A stretch of DNA of 64,000 nt from Dyella terrae (GTDB lineage Bacteria; Pseudomonadota; Gammaproteobacteria; Xanthomonadales; Rhodanobacteraceae): assembly GCF_004322705.1 (NCBI RefSeq), contig NZ_SIZZ01000002.1, positions 248,001 through 312,000 on the forward strand, written 5' to 3'. Positions 43,377-51,284 of this stretch are shown piece by piece. How positions within the stretch are numbered: position 1 is the first letter of the stretch; every line of letters begins with the position of its first letter. The translations under genes were made by a program, and so were the position numbers. Under the pieces are notes generated by a model. The model did no database searches, had not been told where the DNA came from, and saw nothing but the letters and a program-made list of their open reading frames with translations.

Positions 43377-44612
43377 TTGGATAACTGGCAAACGCTGTTG
43401 ACCGACACATGGATGCGCGGCATCGCCGCCGCGGTGTTGATTGTGATCGTGGCCTGGATCACTGGTGTGCTGACGCGAACCTTTCTCTCGCGCGTCGTGC
43501 ATCGCGTCACCCTGAAAACGGCCTGGCGTTGGGACGACGCGCTGTTCGAGCGCGGGACGTTCCGCTGGCTGGGGCGCATGGTGCCCACGATCGTGATTCA
43601 GTTCGGCGTGCCCCTGATCCCGGGGCTGCCAGCCAACATTCAGCAACTCATCGTCGATGTCGCCACCGCGCTGATGGTGTTGTTCGCGGTGATGGCTGTC
43701 AGTTCCATGCTCTCGGCGATCGAGGATCTTTATCGCCAGGGCTCGGGCCAGCGCTCCATCAAGGGCGTGATGCAGCTGCTCAATCTGGCGCTCTTCATCT
43801 CCGCCGCGCTGGTGATCATCGTCAGCTTTACCGGCCGCAGCGTGGGCTGGATGCTGTCGGGCATCGGTGCCATGTCCGCGGTGCTGATGCTGGTGTTCAA
43901 GGACACCATCCTCGGCTTCGTGGCGGGATTGCAGCTGTCCTCCAACGACATGCTGCGCGTGGGTGACTGGATCACCATGCCTTCGGCGGGTGCGGACGGC
44001 GATGTCATCGACATCACGCTCTATACCGTGAAGGTGCGCAACTTCGACAAGACCATCGTCACCATCCCTACCTGGAAGATGATCTCGGAGAGCTACCAGA
44101 ACTGGCGCGGCATGTCCGAATCCGGTGGTCGGCGCATCAAGCGCGCTCTGTACATCGATGCGGCCAGCGTGCATTTCCTGGAGGACGACGAACTGGCATC
44201 ACTGACGCGATTGCGGTTGTTGCGCGAGTACCTCGGCGTCCAGGGCGATGCGATCGCCCGCTGGAACCGCGAGCTCGGTGACGATGCCGAATGCGAAGGA
44301 AATCGTCGTCGCATGACCAACCTGGGTACCTTCCGTGCCTACGTGACGACGTATCTGCAGAGCCATCCCGACGTCCATGAAGACATGACCTGCATGGTCC
44401 GTCAGCTTCAGGCAGACGAACACGGCGTGCCGCTGGAGATCTACTGTTTCGCCAACACCACGGTGTGGGCGAAATACGAGACCATTCAGGCGGACATCTT
44501 CGACCATCTGATCGCCTTGCTGCCGGAGTTCGGCCTGCGCATGTACCAGCAACCGTCGGGGCACGATGTGCGGGAGGTGCTGGTAAGCGCCGCACCCGGA
44601 AGGGCAGAATGA
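43377..44612 (+). CDS. MscS-family mechanosensitive channel (YbdG type)
   Basis: Inner-membrane channel that opens on membrane tension. The 411 residues contain about five membrane helices, then the pore-lining helix with GWMLSGIGAMSAVLMLVFKDTILGFV and the beta domain (MLRVGDWITMPSAGADGDVI). The long C-terminal part (VTTYLQSHPDVHEDM and after) matches the YbdG-like branch rather than classical MscS. The start is TTG 43377: AGGAG lies six bases upstream and no ATG is suitably placed. It sits between folB and folK on one strand, an unexpected place for a channel. Confidence 0.9.
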   Translation: MDNWQTLLTDTWMRGIAAAVLIVIVAWITGVLTRTFLSRVVHRVTLKTAWRWDDALFERGTFRWLGRMVPTIVIQFGVPLIPGLPANIQQLIVDVATALMVLFAVMAVSSMLSAIEDLYRQGSGQRSIKGVMQLLNLALFISAALVIIVSFTGRSVGWMLSGIGAMSAVLMLVFKDTILGFVAGLQLSSNDMLRVGDWITMPSAGADGDVIDITLYTVKVRNFDKTIVTIPTWKMISESYQNWRGMSESGGRRIKRALYIDAASVHFLEDDELASLTRLRLLREYLGVQGDAIARWNRELGDDAECEGNRRRMTNLGTFRAYVTTYLQSHPDVHEDMTCMVRQLQADEHGVPLEIYCFANTTVWAKYETIQADIFDHLIALLPEFGLRMYQQPSGHDVREVLVSAAPGRAE

Positions 44613-44642
44613 CGGCTCCCTGATTCGCGCCGACGACCCCGC

Positions 44643-45125
44643 ATGTCCCGTGTTTACCTGAGCCTGGGCTCCAACGTCGATCCAACACGTCACCTTCACG
44701 CTGCCATCGACGAGTTGCGAGAGCGATTCGGCGACATCACCGTGTCGCCGGCGTATCGCAGCAAGTCGGTCGGATTTGACGGCACGGACTTCGTGAATCT
44801 GGCTGTGGGGATCGATACCGACCTGCCGCCCGAAGGCCTCAATGACTGGCTGCACGCGCTGGAAGATCGCCACGGCCGTCGCCGCGACGTGCCGCGCTAC
44901 TCGGACCGCACGCTCGACGTGGACATCGTGCTGTATGACGACCTGGTGCTCTCCGGCGACCATCATCTGGAAATCCCGCGCAACGAGTTGCGCCACGCCT
45001 TCGTATTGCGGCCGATGGCCGATATCGCGCCGGAGGTGAAGCATCCGGTGACGGGCGAAACCCTGTCGGCCTTGTGGGCGGCGTTTCCGGCAGGCAAAGA
45101 GCCGCTGGAAGTCATCGAGCTCTAG
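44643..45125 (+). CDS. folK: 2-amino-4-hydroxy-6-hydroxymethyldihydropteridine pyrophosphokinase
   Basis: Transfers pyrophosphate from ATP to 6-hydroxymethyl-dihydropterin, the step after FolB. The 160 residues contain YLSLGSNVDP at the start, the HALEDRHGRRRDVPRYSDRT loop and the magnesium-binding DVDIVLYDD aspartates, then IPRNELRHAFVLRPMADIAP. All HPPK signatures are present. ATG 44643 follows the channel gene by 30 bases. Confidence 0.96.
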   Translation: MSRVYLSLGSNVDPTRHLHAAIDELRERFGDITVSPAYRSKSVGFDGTDFVNLAVGIDTDLPPEGLNDWLHALEDRHGRRRDVPRYSDRTLDVDIVLYDDLVLSGDHHLEIPRNELRHAFVLRPMADIAPEVKHPVTGETLSALWAAFPAGKEPLEVIEL

Positions 45126-45221
45126 GCTCACATTTTCACCGATACCTTGCATCGAAGCACTGTCGCCACCCTCCTGCCGGTGTTATCACTAGCGCCCTCA
45201 AACACGGATGGGGGGAGCAAG

Positions 45222-46079
45222 ATGGCAGGCAAGTTCGCCCGTAGTTGGGCTTTGATGAAAGCGAGCGCGGATATCCTGCGTTCGGATAAGTCGTTGATGG
45301 TGTTTCCGTTGTTGTCAGTCGTGTGCTGCCTGGTCGTCGGCGCAAGCTTTCTGATTCCGATTGGTTTTGCCTTCGCTGGCATGCAAGAGGCCGCTGGTGG
45401 GCGTGTGGCCATGTCGCCGGCCATGTATGCCGCGCTGTTCGTGTTCTACCTGGCGCAATACTTCGTCATCATTTTCTTCAACACGGCGTTGGCCGGCGTG
45501 GCGCTCAAGCGTCTGCGCGGCGAGCCGGCAAGCGTGGCCGAAGGCTTTGCCATTGCACGCTCGCGCATTGTCAGCATTTTTGGCTATGCGCTCATCGCGG
45601 CAACGGTCGGTTTGATTCTGCGATTCCTGCAGGAGCGCCTCGGCTTCCTCGGTCGCCTGGTCGTCGGCATGTTCGGACTTGCCTGGACGGTGGCCACCTT
45701 TCTGGTGGTGCCGATGCTGGCGAGCCAGGATATTGGGCCGCTGGAAGTGGTCAAGCACAGTGCCCAGCTGCTCAAGCGCACCTGGGGCGAGAACATCATC
45801 GGCAACGCCGGGATTGGCCTGGTGTTTGGCCTGATCACGCTCGTGGCAGTCCTCCTTGCGGTTGCGCTCATTGCTGGGGCGGCCGCGACCGGATCGGTGG
45901 CTCTGATCATCACGGCGGTCGTCGCGGCAGTCTTTGGCATTACCACGCTGGCGCTGATCCAGGCCTCGCTGCAGGGCATCTATTCGGCCGCCCTGTATCG
46001 CTACGCTGAAGAAGGCACCGTCGGCGTGGGCTTCGATCAGGCCATGCTCGAAAACGCCTTCCGCATCAAGAAGAAGTAA
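45222..46079 (+). CDS. DUF6159-family integral membrane protein
   Basis: A 285-residue membrane protein with about six helices. The start MAGKFARSWALMKASADILR followed by DKSLMVFPLLSVVCCLV is the pattern of the DUF6159 family (large multi-pass proteins of unknown function found in many bacteria). Other hallmarks are SAQLLKRTWGENIIGNAGIG and a late SLQGIYSAALYRYAEEG. ATG 45222 has GGGGGAG upstream; an earlier in-frame ATG at 45147 has none. It follows folK by 96 bases and is convergent with the pteridine reductase gene. Function is unknown. Confidence 0.85.
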   Translation: MAGKFARSWALMKASADILRSDKSLMVFPLLSVVCCLVVGASFLIPIGFAFAGMQEAAGGRVAMSPAMYAALFVFYLAQYFVIIFFNTALAGVALKRLRGEPASVAEGFAIARSRIVSIFGYALIAATVGLILRFLQERLGFLGRLVVGMFGLAWTVATFLVVPMLASQDIGPLEVVKHSAQLLKRTWGENIIGNAGIGLVFGLITLVAVLLAVALIAGAAATGSVALIITAVVAAVFGITTLALIQASLQGIYSAALYRYAEEGTVGVGFDQAMLENAFRIKKK

Positions 46080-46088
46080 GTTCCGGCG

Positions 46089-46112
46089 TGCGCGCGGCAT
46101 CGTCCGCGCGCA
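46089..46112. terminator. GC-rich hairpin between the DUF6159 and pteridine reductase genes
   Basis: TGCGCGCGG (46089-46097) and CCGCGCGCA (46104-46112) with a six-base loop between convergent stops; no T tract, so efficiency is uncertain. Confidence 0.55.
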
Positions 46113-46118
46113 TGGCTG

Positions 46119-46865
46119 TCAGATCCCGACAGACCGCCCGCCATCGATGCGGATGATCTGTCCCGTCACGAACGGCGCGTCGCGCAGCAGCCACAACACG
46201 GCGCTGGCGACATCATGCGGTGAGCCTGCACGCTGCAAGGGCGTGCGCGTGAGCATCGCCTGCTGGTCATCGTAAGGCTTGCCGTCGCTGGGCCACATCA
46301 CGGCGCCGGGCGCCACGCCATTGACGCGAATTTCCGGGCCCAGGTCGAGCGCCAGCGTGCGCGTCATCGCCAGCAAAGCGCTCTTGGCCATGACGTAGAT
46401 CGGGTGATGGGCGAGGGCGCGTTCGGCGTAGATGTCCACCATGTTCACCACGGCGCCATGGCTGGCCCGAAGCGCCGGTGTCGCCGCTTGCGTCAGGAAG
46501 AAAGGCGCCTGTGCGTTGGAAGCGAACAGCTCGCTCCATTGTTCCGGTGTCGCCTTGCCCACGGGTGTCGGGAAGAAGGCGGATGCATTGTTGATCAATG
46601 CATCGAGCCGGCCGAACTGGGCCACGGTCATGTCGACCAACGCCGGCAGCGCTTCAAGATCGGCAAGCTCCGCTTGCAGCACCAACGTGCTCGCGGCACG
46701 GCGCGCTTCCAGTTCCTGTGCCAGTGCATGCGCCTCTTCCACCGATTGGCGGCAATGCAGGGCAAGGTCGTAGCCGGCGCCATGCAGGGCGCGCGCGATC
46801 TCCGCGCCCACGCGCTTGGCGGCACCCGTGATCAGGGCGACCGGGCGCTCCTGGCGTGAACTCAT
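46119..46865 (-). CDS. Pteridine reductase (short-chain dehydrogenase, PTR1/FolM-like)
   Basis: NADPH-dependent SDR of 248 residues, predicted to reduce dihydropterins or dihydrofolate. The arginine-bearing cofactor motif TGAAKRVGAEIA (TGxxxRxG) and NNASAFFPTPVGKATPEQW separate pteridine reductases from ordinary ketoacyl reductases. The catalytic Tyr and Lys are in HHPIYVMAKSALLAMTR, with aspartate in MVDIYAERAL. ATG 46865 has AGGAG upstream. Its position next to folB and folK agrees with a pterin role, though many such enzymes are annotated only as oxidoreductases. Confidence 0.9.
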   Translation of the reverse strand: MSSRQERPVALITGAAKRVGAEIARALHGAGYDLALHCRQSVEEAHALAQELEARRAASTLVLQAELADLEALPALVDMTVAQFGRLDALINNASAFFPTPVGKATPEQWSELFASNAQAPFFLTQAATPALRASHGAVVNMVDIYAERALAHHPIYVMAKSALLAMTRTLALDLGPEIRVNGVAPGAVMWPSDGKPYDDQQAMLTRTPLQRAGSPHDVASAVLWLLRDAPFVTGQIIRIDGGRSVGI

Positions 46866-46947
46866 GCGTGGCTCCTGCGTGCATCGACGTGACGCGCAGC
46901 TTGCCGCAATCGGCGGCAAGCGTCATTCCGCAACGCAGTGTGCGTCG

Positions 46948-47622
46948 TCATGCGTGATGCGACGTCTTGCGGCGCACGGGGTGCTTGCCATCGTGTGGCA
47001 AGGCTTCGCCTTCGGGGGCTGCCTCGGTGTCGAACTCACCACCGAACATCGCGATCGCCGTGCTCGCGACCTGTCCCGTGTCGTAATACGCGTAGGCGCC
47101 GACACCGAGCGCGCCGACCACCGGCAGCCAGCGCGACACGCCCTTGCCAACGGCGCGCTGCGAGATCTTCACGCCGATGCGCTTGGCGACATGCTCGGCC
47201 ACCTTGTACGACATGCGCCGGAACAGCAGTCGATCGCCCATGCGCACCACAAGGTCGCGAAACGCCTGGGCTGCCGTGTGGCGAAACAGGCACCAGAGCA
47301 TCTGCTCACGCCCGAGATCGGCGTGTTTGCCGTAGGCGGCCGCGATATCGCTCACCATCTGCGCCTGGATTTTCCAGATGGCCACCAGCTCCGGAAGGAT
47401 GGTCAGCCAGCCCATCGGGCCGGGCGGCAGCGCCAGGGAGCCGGCGGTGAGCGCCGCGCGCTGGGCCGCGCGATTAGCCAGCCGCCTTGCCTCCGTGGCA
47501 GGGTCGGGACTGTTGTCGACCTTGCTGTCGGGAATGCGGCTGACGAAATCCAGGATGGCCTGCGTGATGCGGCTGTGGTCGTCGGTGATGACGGCGGGAA
47601 CCTGGGTACTGCGCTGGCTCAT
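46948..47622 (-). CDS. EcsC-like family protein
   Basis: A 224-residue, mostly helical protein. The stretch GSLALPPGPMGWLTILPELVA followed by QAQMVSDIAAAYGKHADL is the usual EcsC/DUF697-like pattern, and a glycine-rich hydrophobic segment (WLPVVGALGVGAYAYYDTG) lies near the C-terminus. The EcsC family is associated with membranes and poorly characterised. It runs in the same direction as the pteridine reductase gene, 83 bases upstream of it, and is divergent from the TonB receptor gene. Confidence 0.75.
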   Translation of the reverse strand: MSQRSTQVPAVITDDHSRITQAILDFVSRIPDSKVDNSPDPATEARRLANRAAQRAALTAGSLALPPGPMGWLTILPELVAIWKIQAQMVSDIAAAYGKHADLGREQMLWCLFRHTAAQAFRDLVVRMGDRLLFRRMSYKVAEHVAKRIGVKISQRAVGKGVSRWLPVVGALGVGAYAYYDTGQVASTAIAMFGGEFDTEAAPEGEALPHDGKHPVRRKTSHHA

Positions 47623-47790
47623 GCCCCTGTCTCCAAAGATGCCATGCGCCCAGAGTCTAGGGTCACTTCATGAAGCTGCTGCGAATACGGCGGCCGCCAC
47701 CACGGCCAGATTTTCCTAAACCCCGCCTGTGGCAAGAACTTACGACAGATGCCTATGACTTCTGGGGCAGGTGCCGGAAAGGTTAGAATG

Positions 47791-47813
47791 GCAATGTTAT
47801 AACGTATCGAAAC
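47791..47813 (+). promoter_or_regulatory. Zur-box-like site upstream of TonB receptor
   Basis: The 23-base site beginning GCAATGTTATAAC has a complete left half of the known Zur consensus (GNAATGTTATA) and about half of the mirrored right half (TATC, A, C positions). It lies 31-53 bases before ATG 47844, overlapping a plausible -10 element, as a repressor site would. Zinc regulation is inferred. Confidence 0.55.
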
Positions 47814-47843
47814 CGCCCCGATCCCCCCCTCCAAGAGTCACCC

Positions 47844-50003
47844 ATGAAGCGCACCTTGCTCGCTGTCAGTCTTGCCATGGCCTTGCCCCTTGCCGCCGTC
47901 CAGGCCCAGACAGTGCCCACCGCTGCGCCGCCCCCGGCCAGCAGCGAAGGTGCCTCGCCCGATCAGCATGCCGACAAGGTCAAGCAGCTCGGTGCCGTCG
48001 ACGTGACGGCGGCGCTGGATCAGTCGCGCAACGCCTTGTCGCCGGACACGGGCAGCAGCCAGTACGTGATCGATGCCAAGGCCATCGCCCAATTGCCGCT
48101 GGGCGACTCCACGCCGCTGAACAAGGTGCTCCTGCAGGCGCCGGGCGTGGTGCAGGACTCCTACGGCGGCGTGCATGTGCGCGGCGATCACGCCAATCTC
48201 CAGTACCGCGTCAACGGCGTGATCCTGCCCGAGTCGATTTCGGGCTTCGGCCAGACGCTGGACGCGCGCACGATCAAGAGCATCAAGCTGCTCGATGGCG
48301 CGCTGCCGGCGCAGTACGGCCTGCGCACCGCCGCCGTCGTGGACATCACCACCAAGAGCGGGCATGACCTGGGCAACGGTGGCAGCGTCGGCGTCACCGC
48401 CGGCTCCTTCGGTACGCTCAACCCCAACGCGTCCGTGTGGGGCAACAGCGGCAACTGGAGCGGGTTCTTCACCGCCAACTACATGGAGAACGATGCCGGC
48501 ATCGAGAATCCCACCGACAGCCGCAAGCCGATCCATGACCACACCAATCAGGTAAAGGCGTTCGGCGACATCACTTATCTGATCGACAATCAGACGCGCC
48601 TGAGCTTTCTGTTCGGCCTCAGCAACAATCGCTTCGACATCCCGAACAACCCGAACCAGACGCCGCAGTTTGGCTACCTGGATATCACCGACTTCGACTC
48701 GGCCAAGCTCAACGAGCGCCAGCGCGAGAACACCCGCTTCGGCCTGCTCGCCTTGCAGGGCAAGCTCGGCAGCACCGACTACCAGGTGTCCGTCGGCCAG
48801 CGTTACACCAGCGTCAACTTCATTCCCGACCTGGTCGGCGACCTGATGTTCAACGGTGTCGCCTCCAACGTATCGCGCGACAACCGCGCCAGCACCCTGC
48901 AGGCTGACTTTTCCACGCCGATGGGCGACGCGCACACGTTGCGCTACGGCCTGTACGGCAGCTTCGAGCGTGCCGGCAGTGGCAACGACGCGTGGGTGTT
49001 CCCCGCCGATGCCGACGGCAACCAGACCAGCACCACGCCGGTCAACATCGTCGACAACAATCGCCTGACCGCGAAAACGTGGTCCGCCTACGTGCAGGAC
49101 GAATGGAGCATCGGTGAGAAGTGGACGGTGAACTATGGCCTGCGCGGCGACTGGTATTCGCTCGCGCGCACCGAGAGCCAGCTCAGCCCCCGCGTCGGCC
49201 TGATCTACCAGGCGACCGACAACACCACGATCCATGCCGGCTACTCGCGCTACTTCACGCCTCCGGCGACCGAGATGATCACCACCTCGAACATCGCCAA
49301 GTTCGACGGCACCACCAATGCCGTGTCCAATCCGGGCAACGCCACGCCGCTGGCCGAGCGCTCCGATTACTTTGATGCCGGCATCTCGCAGAACGTCACG
49401 CCGTCGCTGACGCTGGGCCTGGATACCTACTACCGCAAAGTCCATCGCCTGCAGGATGAAGGGCAGTTCGGCGCGGCGCTGGTCTACTCCACCTTCAACT
49501 ACCAGCGCGGTCACGTCGGCGGCGTCGAGTTCAGCGCCAACTACGACGAGGGCCCGTGGTCGGCCTACTTCAACCTGTCCTACAACCGTGCGATGGGCAA
49601 GAACGTCATCACCAGCCAGTACAACTTCTCGGTCGAAGACCTGGCCTACATCGCCGATCACTACATCCACCTCGACCACGACCAGAAGTACACCTCGTCC
49701 GGCGGCGTGAGCTATGCCTTCGCGGACAGCACGCGCATCGGTGCGAACTACGTCTTCGGCACCGGCCTGCGCCGCGATGGCGAAGTGCCCAATGGCGATC
49801 ACCTGCCGGCGTACTTCCAGCTCGACCTGAGCGTGTCGCATGACTTCAACTTCGACAGCACCGGCAAGCTGCACACGCAGCTGGCGCTGATCAATGCGCT
49901 TGATCGCACGTATGAATTGCGCGATGGCACCGGCATCGGCGTTGGCGCGCCGCAGTTCGGGCCACGTCGTGGCCTGTACCTGAGCTTGCAGAAGGATTTC
50001 TGA
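47844..50003 (+). CDS. TonB-dependent outer-membrane receptor, candidate zinc (ZnuD-like) importer
   Basis: Outer-membrane receptor of 719 residues. The signal peptide is MKRTLLAVSLAMALPLAAVQA. A plug domain follows with YVIDAKAIAQLPLGDSTPLN, VLLQAPGVVQDSYGGVHVRGD, and IKSIKLLDGALPAQYGLRTA. The barrel ends in RRGLYLSLQKDF. The plug motifs resemble the receptors regulated by Zur in pseudomonads and xanthomonads. Together with the Zur-like site at 47791, zinc or zinc-chelate import is a reasonable proposal. No histidine-rich loop is prominent, so the ligand is not certain. Divergent from the EcsC-like gene. Confidence 0.9.
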   Translation: MKRTLLAVSLAMALPLAAVQAQTVPTAAPPPASSEGASPDQHADKVKQLGAVDVTAALDQSRNALSPDTGSSQYVIDAKAIAQLPLGDSTPLNKVLLQAPGVVQDSYGGVHVRGDHANLQYRVNGVILPESISGFGQTLDARTIKSIKLLDGALPAQYGLRTAAVVDITTKSGHDLGNGGSVGVTAGSFGTLNPNASVWGNSGNWSGFFTANYMENDAGIENPTDSRKPIHDHTNQVKAFGDITYLIDNQTRLSFLFGLSNNRFDIPNNPNQTPQFGYLDITDFDSAKLNERQRENTRFGLLALQGKLGSTDYQVSVGQRYTSVNFIPDLVGDLMFNGVASNVSRDNRASTLQADFSTPMGDAHTLRYGLYGSFERAGSGNDAWVFPADADGNQTSTTPVNIVDNNRLTAKTWSAYVQDEWSIGEKWTVNYGLRGDWYSLARTESQLSPRVGLIYQATDNTTIHAGYSRYFTPPATEMITTSNIAKFDGTTNAVSNPGNATPLAERSDYFDAGISQNVTPSLTLGLDTYYRKVHRLQDEGQFGAALVYSTFNYQRGHVGGVEFSANYDEGPWSAYFNLSYNRAMGKNVITSQYNFSVEDLAYIADHYIHLDHDQKYTSSGGVSYAFADSTRIGANYVFGTGLRRDGEVPNGDHLPAYFQLDLSVSHDFNFDSTGKLHTQLALINALDRTYELRDGTGIGVGAPQFGPRRGLYLSLQKDF

Positions 50004-50090
50004 TCGTATCTCTGGCGTGAACGCTGCGTCGCCGGTCCGGTCACGCGCGTTCCGCTAGAATCGCCGTGTTTCCTACATGGCATCCACGGC

Positions 50091-51284
50091 ATGGCCTCCC
50101 GACTTCCCGAACCCAGCGCGGATGCGCGCGCGCATTCCGATCGCCTCGTGCAGCACCTGCGCGAACACCTCGCCGCGCACGGGCCCATGCCGTTCTCAGA
50201 GTACATGGAGCGCGCGCTGTACACGCCAGGCCTTGGCTACTACAGCGCCGGTTCGGCCAAGTTCGGCGAGGCAGGCGACTTCATTACCGCGCCGGAACTG
50301 GGGCCGCTTTTCGCGCGCACCGTGGCGCTGGTGCTTGCGCCGGTCATTGCCCTGATCGGTGACGAAGCCGACTTCCTCGAACTGGGTGGTGGCAGCGGCG
50401 CGTTCGCCGAGCATGCGCTGCAGGGTCTCCAGGCTGAGAACAGCCTGCCGCGTCGCTATCTCATTCTTGAACCCAGCGCCGACTTGCGCGAACGTCAGCG
50501 CGAACGCCTCCAGGCCGCACTGCCCGCCGAACTGTTCGCGCGCGTGACATGGATCGATCGCCCGCCGGAGCAGGACTGGCGTGGCGTGCTGTTCGCCAAC
50601 GAAGTCATCGATGCTTTGCCGACCACGCGCTTCACCGTGCGCGAGGGTGAGATCTACGAGGAATACGTCGCGCTGGATGGCGAAGGTCGCCTGATGCGCG
50701 TCGATCGCCCGGCCGACGCGCTGGTGGCTGGCGCCGTGCGTCATGTCGAACGCGATACCGAAACCGAATTCGCCGACGGCTACCGCTCCGAAGTGCTGCC
50801 GCAGCTGCCGTACTGGATGCAGGCGATCGCCGCGTCGCTGGTGCAGGGCGTCATGCTGTTCATCGACTACGGCTTCGTGCGTCGCGAGTACTACCAGTCC
50901 GATCGTCGGGACGGCACGCTGATGGCCTACTATCGCCACCACGCGCACAACGATCCGTTCTTCCTGCCTGGCCTCAATGACCTCACCGCTTCGGTGGATT
51001 TCACCGCGCTGGCCGAGGCGGGCAATCAGGCGGGCTTTGGCGTGGCCGGTTACATGCCGCAAGCGCACTTCCTGCTTGCGGGCGGTTTGCAGCAGGCCTT
51101 CGAGGCCAGTTATGAATCGGCGACCGACGAGGCCCAGCGCTACGCACTGTCGCAACAGGTCAAGCGGCTGACCATGCCCGAGCAGATGGGTGAGCGCTTC
51201 CAGGCCATGGTGTTCGCGCGTGGCATGGACGTTGTTCCGCTGCCAGCGGACCTGCTGGCAGCGGACCAGGGCGATCGCCTATAG
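50091..51284 (+). CDS. MidA/NDUFAF7-family SAM-dependent methyltransferase
   Basis: A 397-residue class I methyltransferase of the DUF185 family. Motifs are PMPFSEYMERALYTPGLGYY near the N-terminus, GDFITAPELGPLFAR, the SAM loop FLELGGGSGAFAEHAL, and VLFANEVIDALP with the conserved NE(V/L)DALP pattern. The human homolog NDUFAF7 methylates a complex I subunit; the bacterial target is not established. It overlaps the convergent YfhO-like gene by six bases at the 3' ends. Confidence 0.92.
   Translation: MASRLPEPSADARAHSDRLVQHLREHLAAHGPMPFSEYMERALYTPGLGYYSAGSAKFGEAGDFITAPELGPLFARTVALVLAPVIALIGDEADFLELGGGSGAFAEHALQGLQAENSLPRRYLILEPSADLRERQRERLQAALPAELFARVTWIDRPPEQDWRGVLFANEVIDALPTTRFTVREGEIYEEYVALDGEGRLMRVDRPADALVAGAVRHVERDTETEFADGYRSEVLPQLPYWMQAIAASLVQGVMLFIDYGFVRREYYQSDRRDGTLMAYYRHHAHNDPFFLPGLNDLTASVDFTALAEAGNQAGFGVAGYMPQAHFLLAGGLQQAFEASYESATDEAQRYALSQQVKRLTMPEQMGERFQAMVFARGMDVVPLPADLLAADQGDRL

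Noticed and set aside
47838-49874. A 678-codon minus-strand frame
   Set aside because: Antisense shadow of the TonB receptor at 47844-50003.
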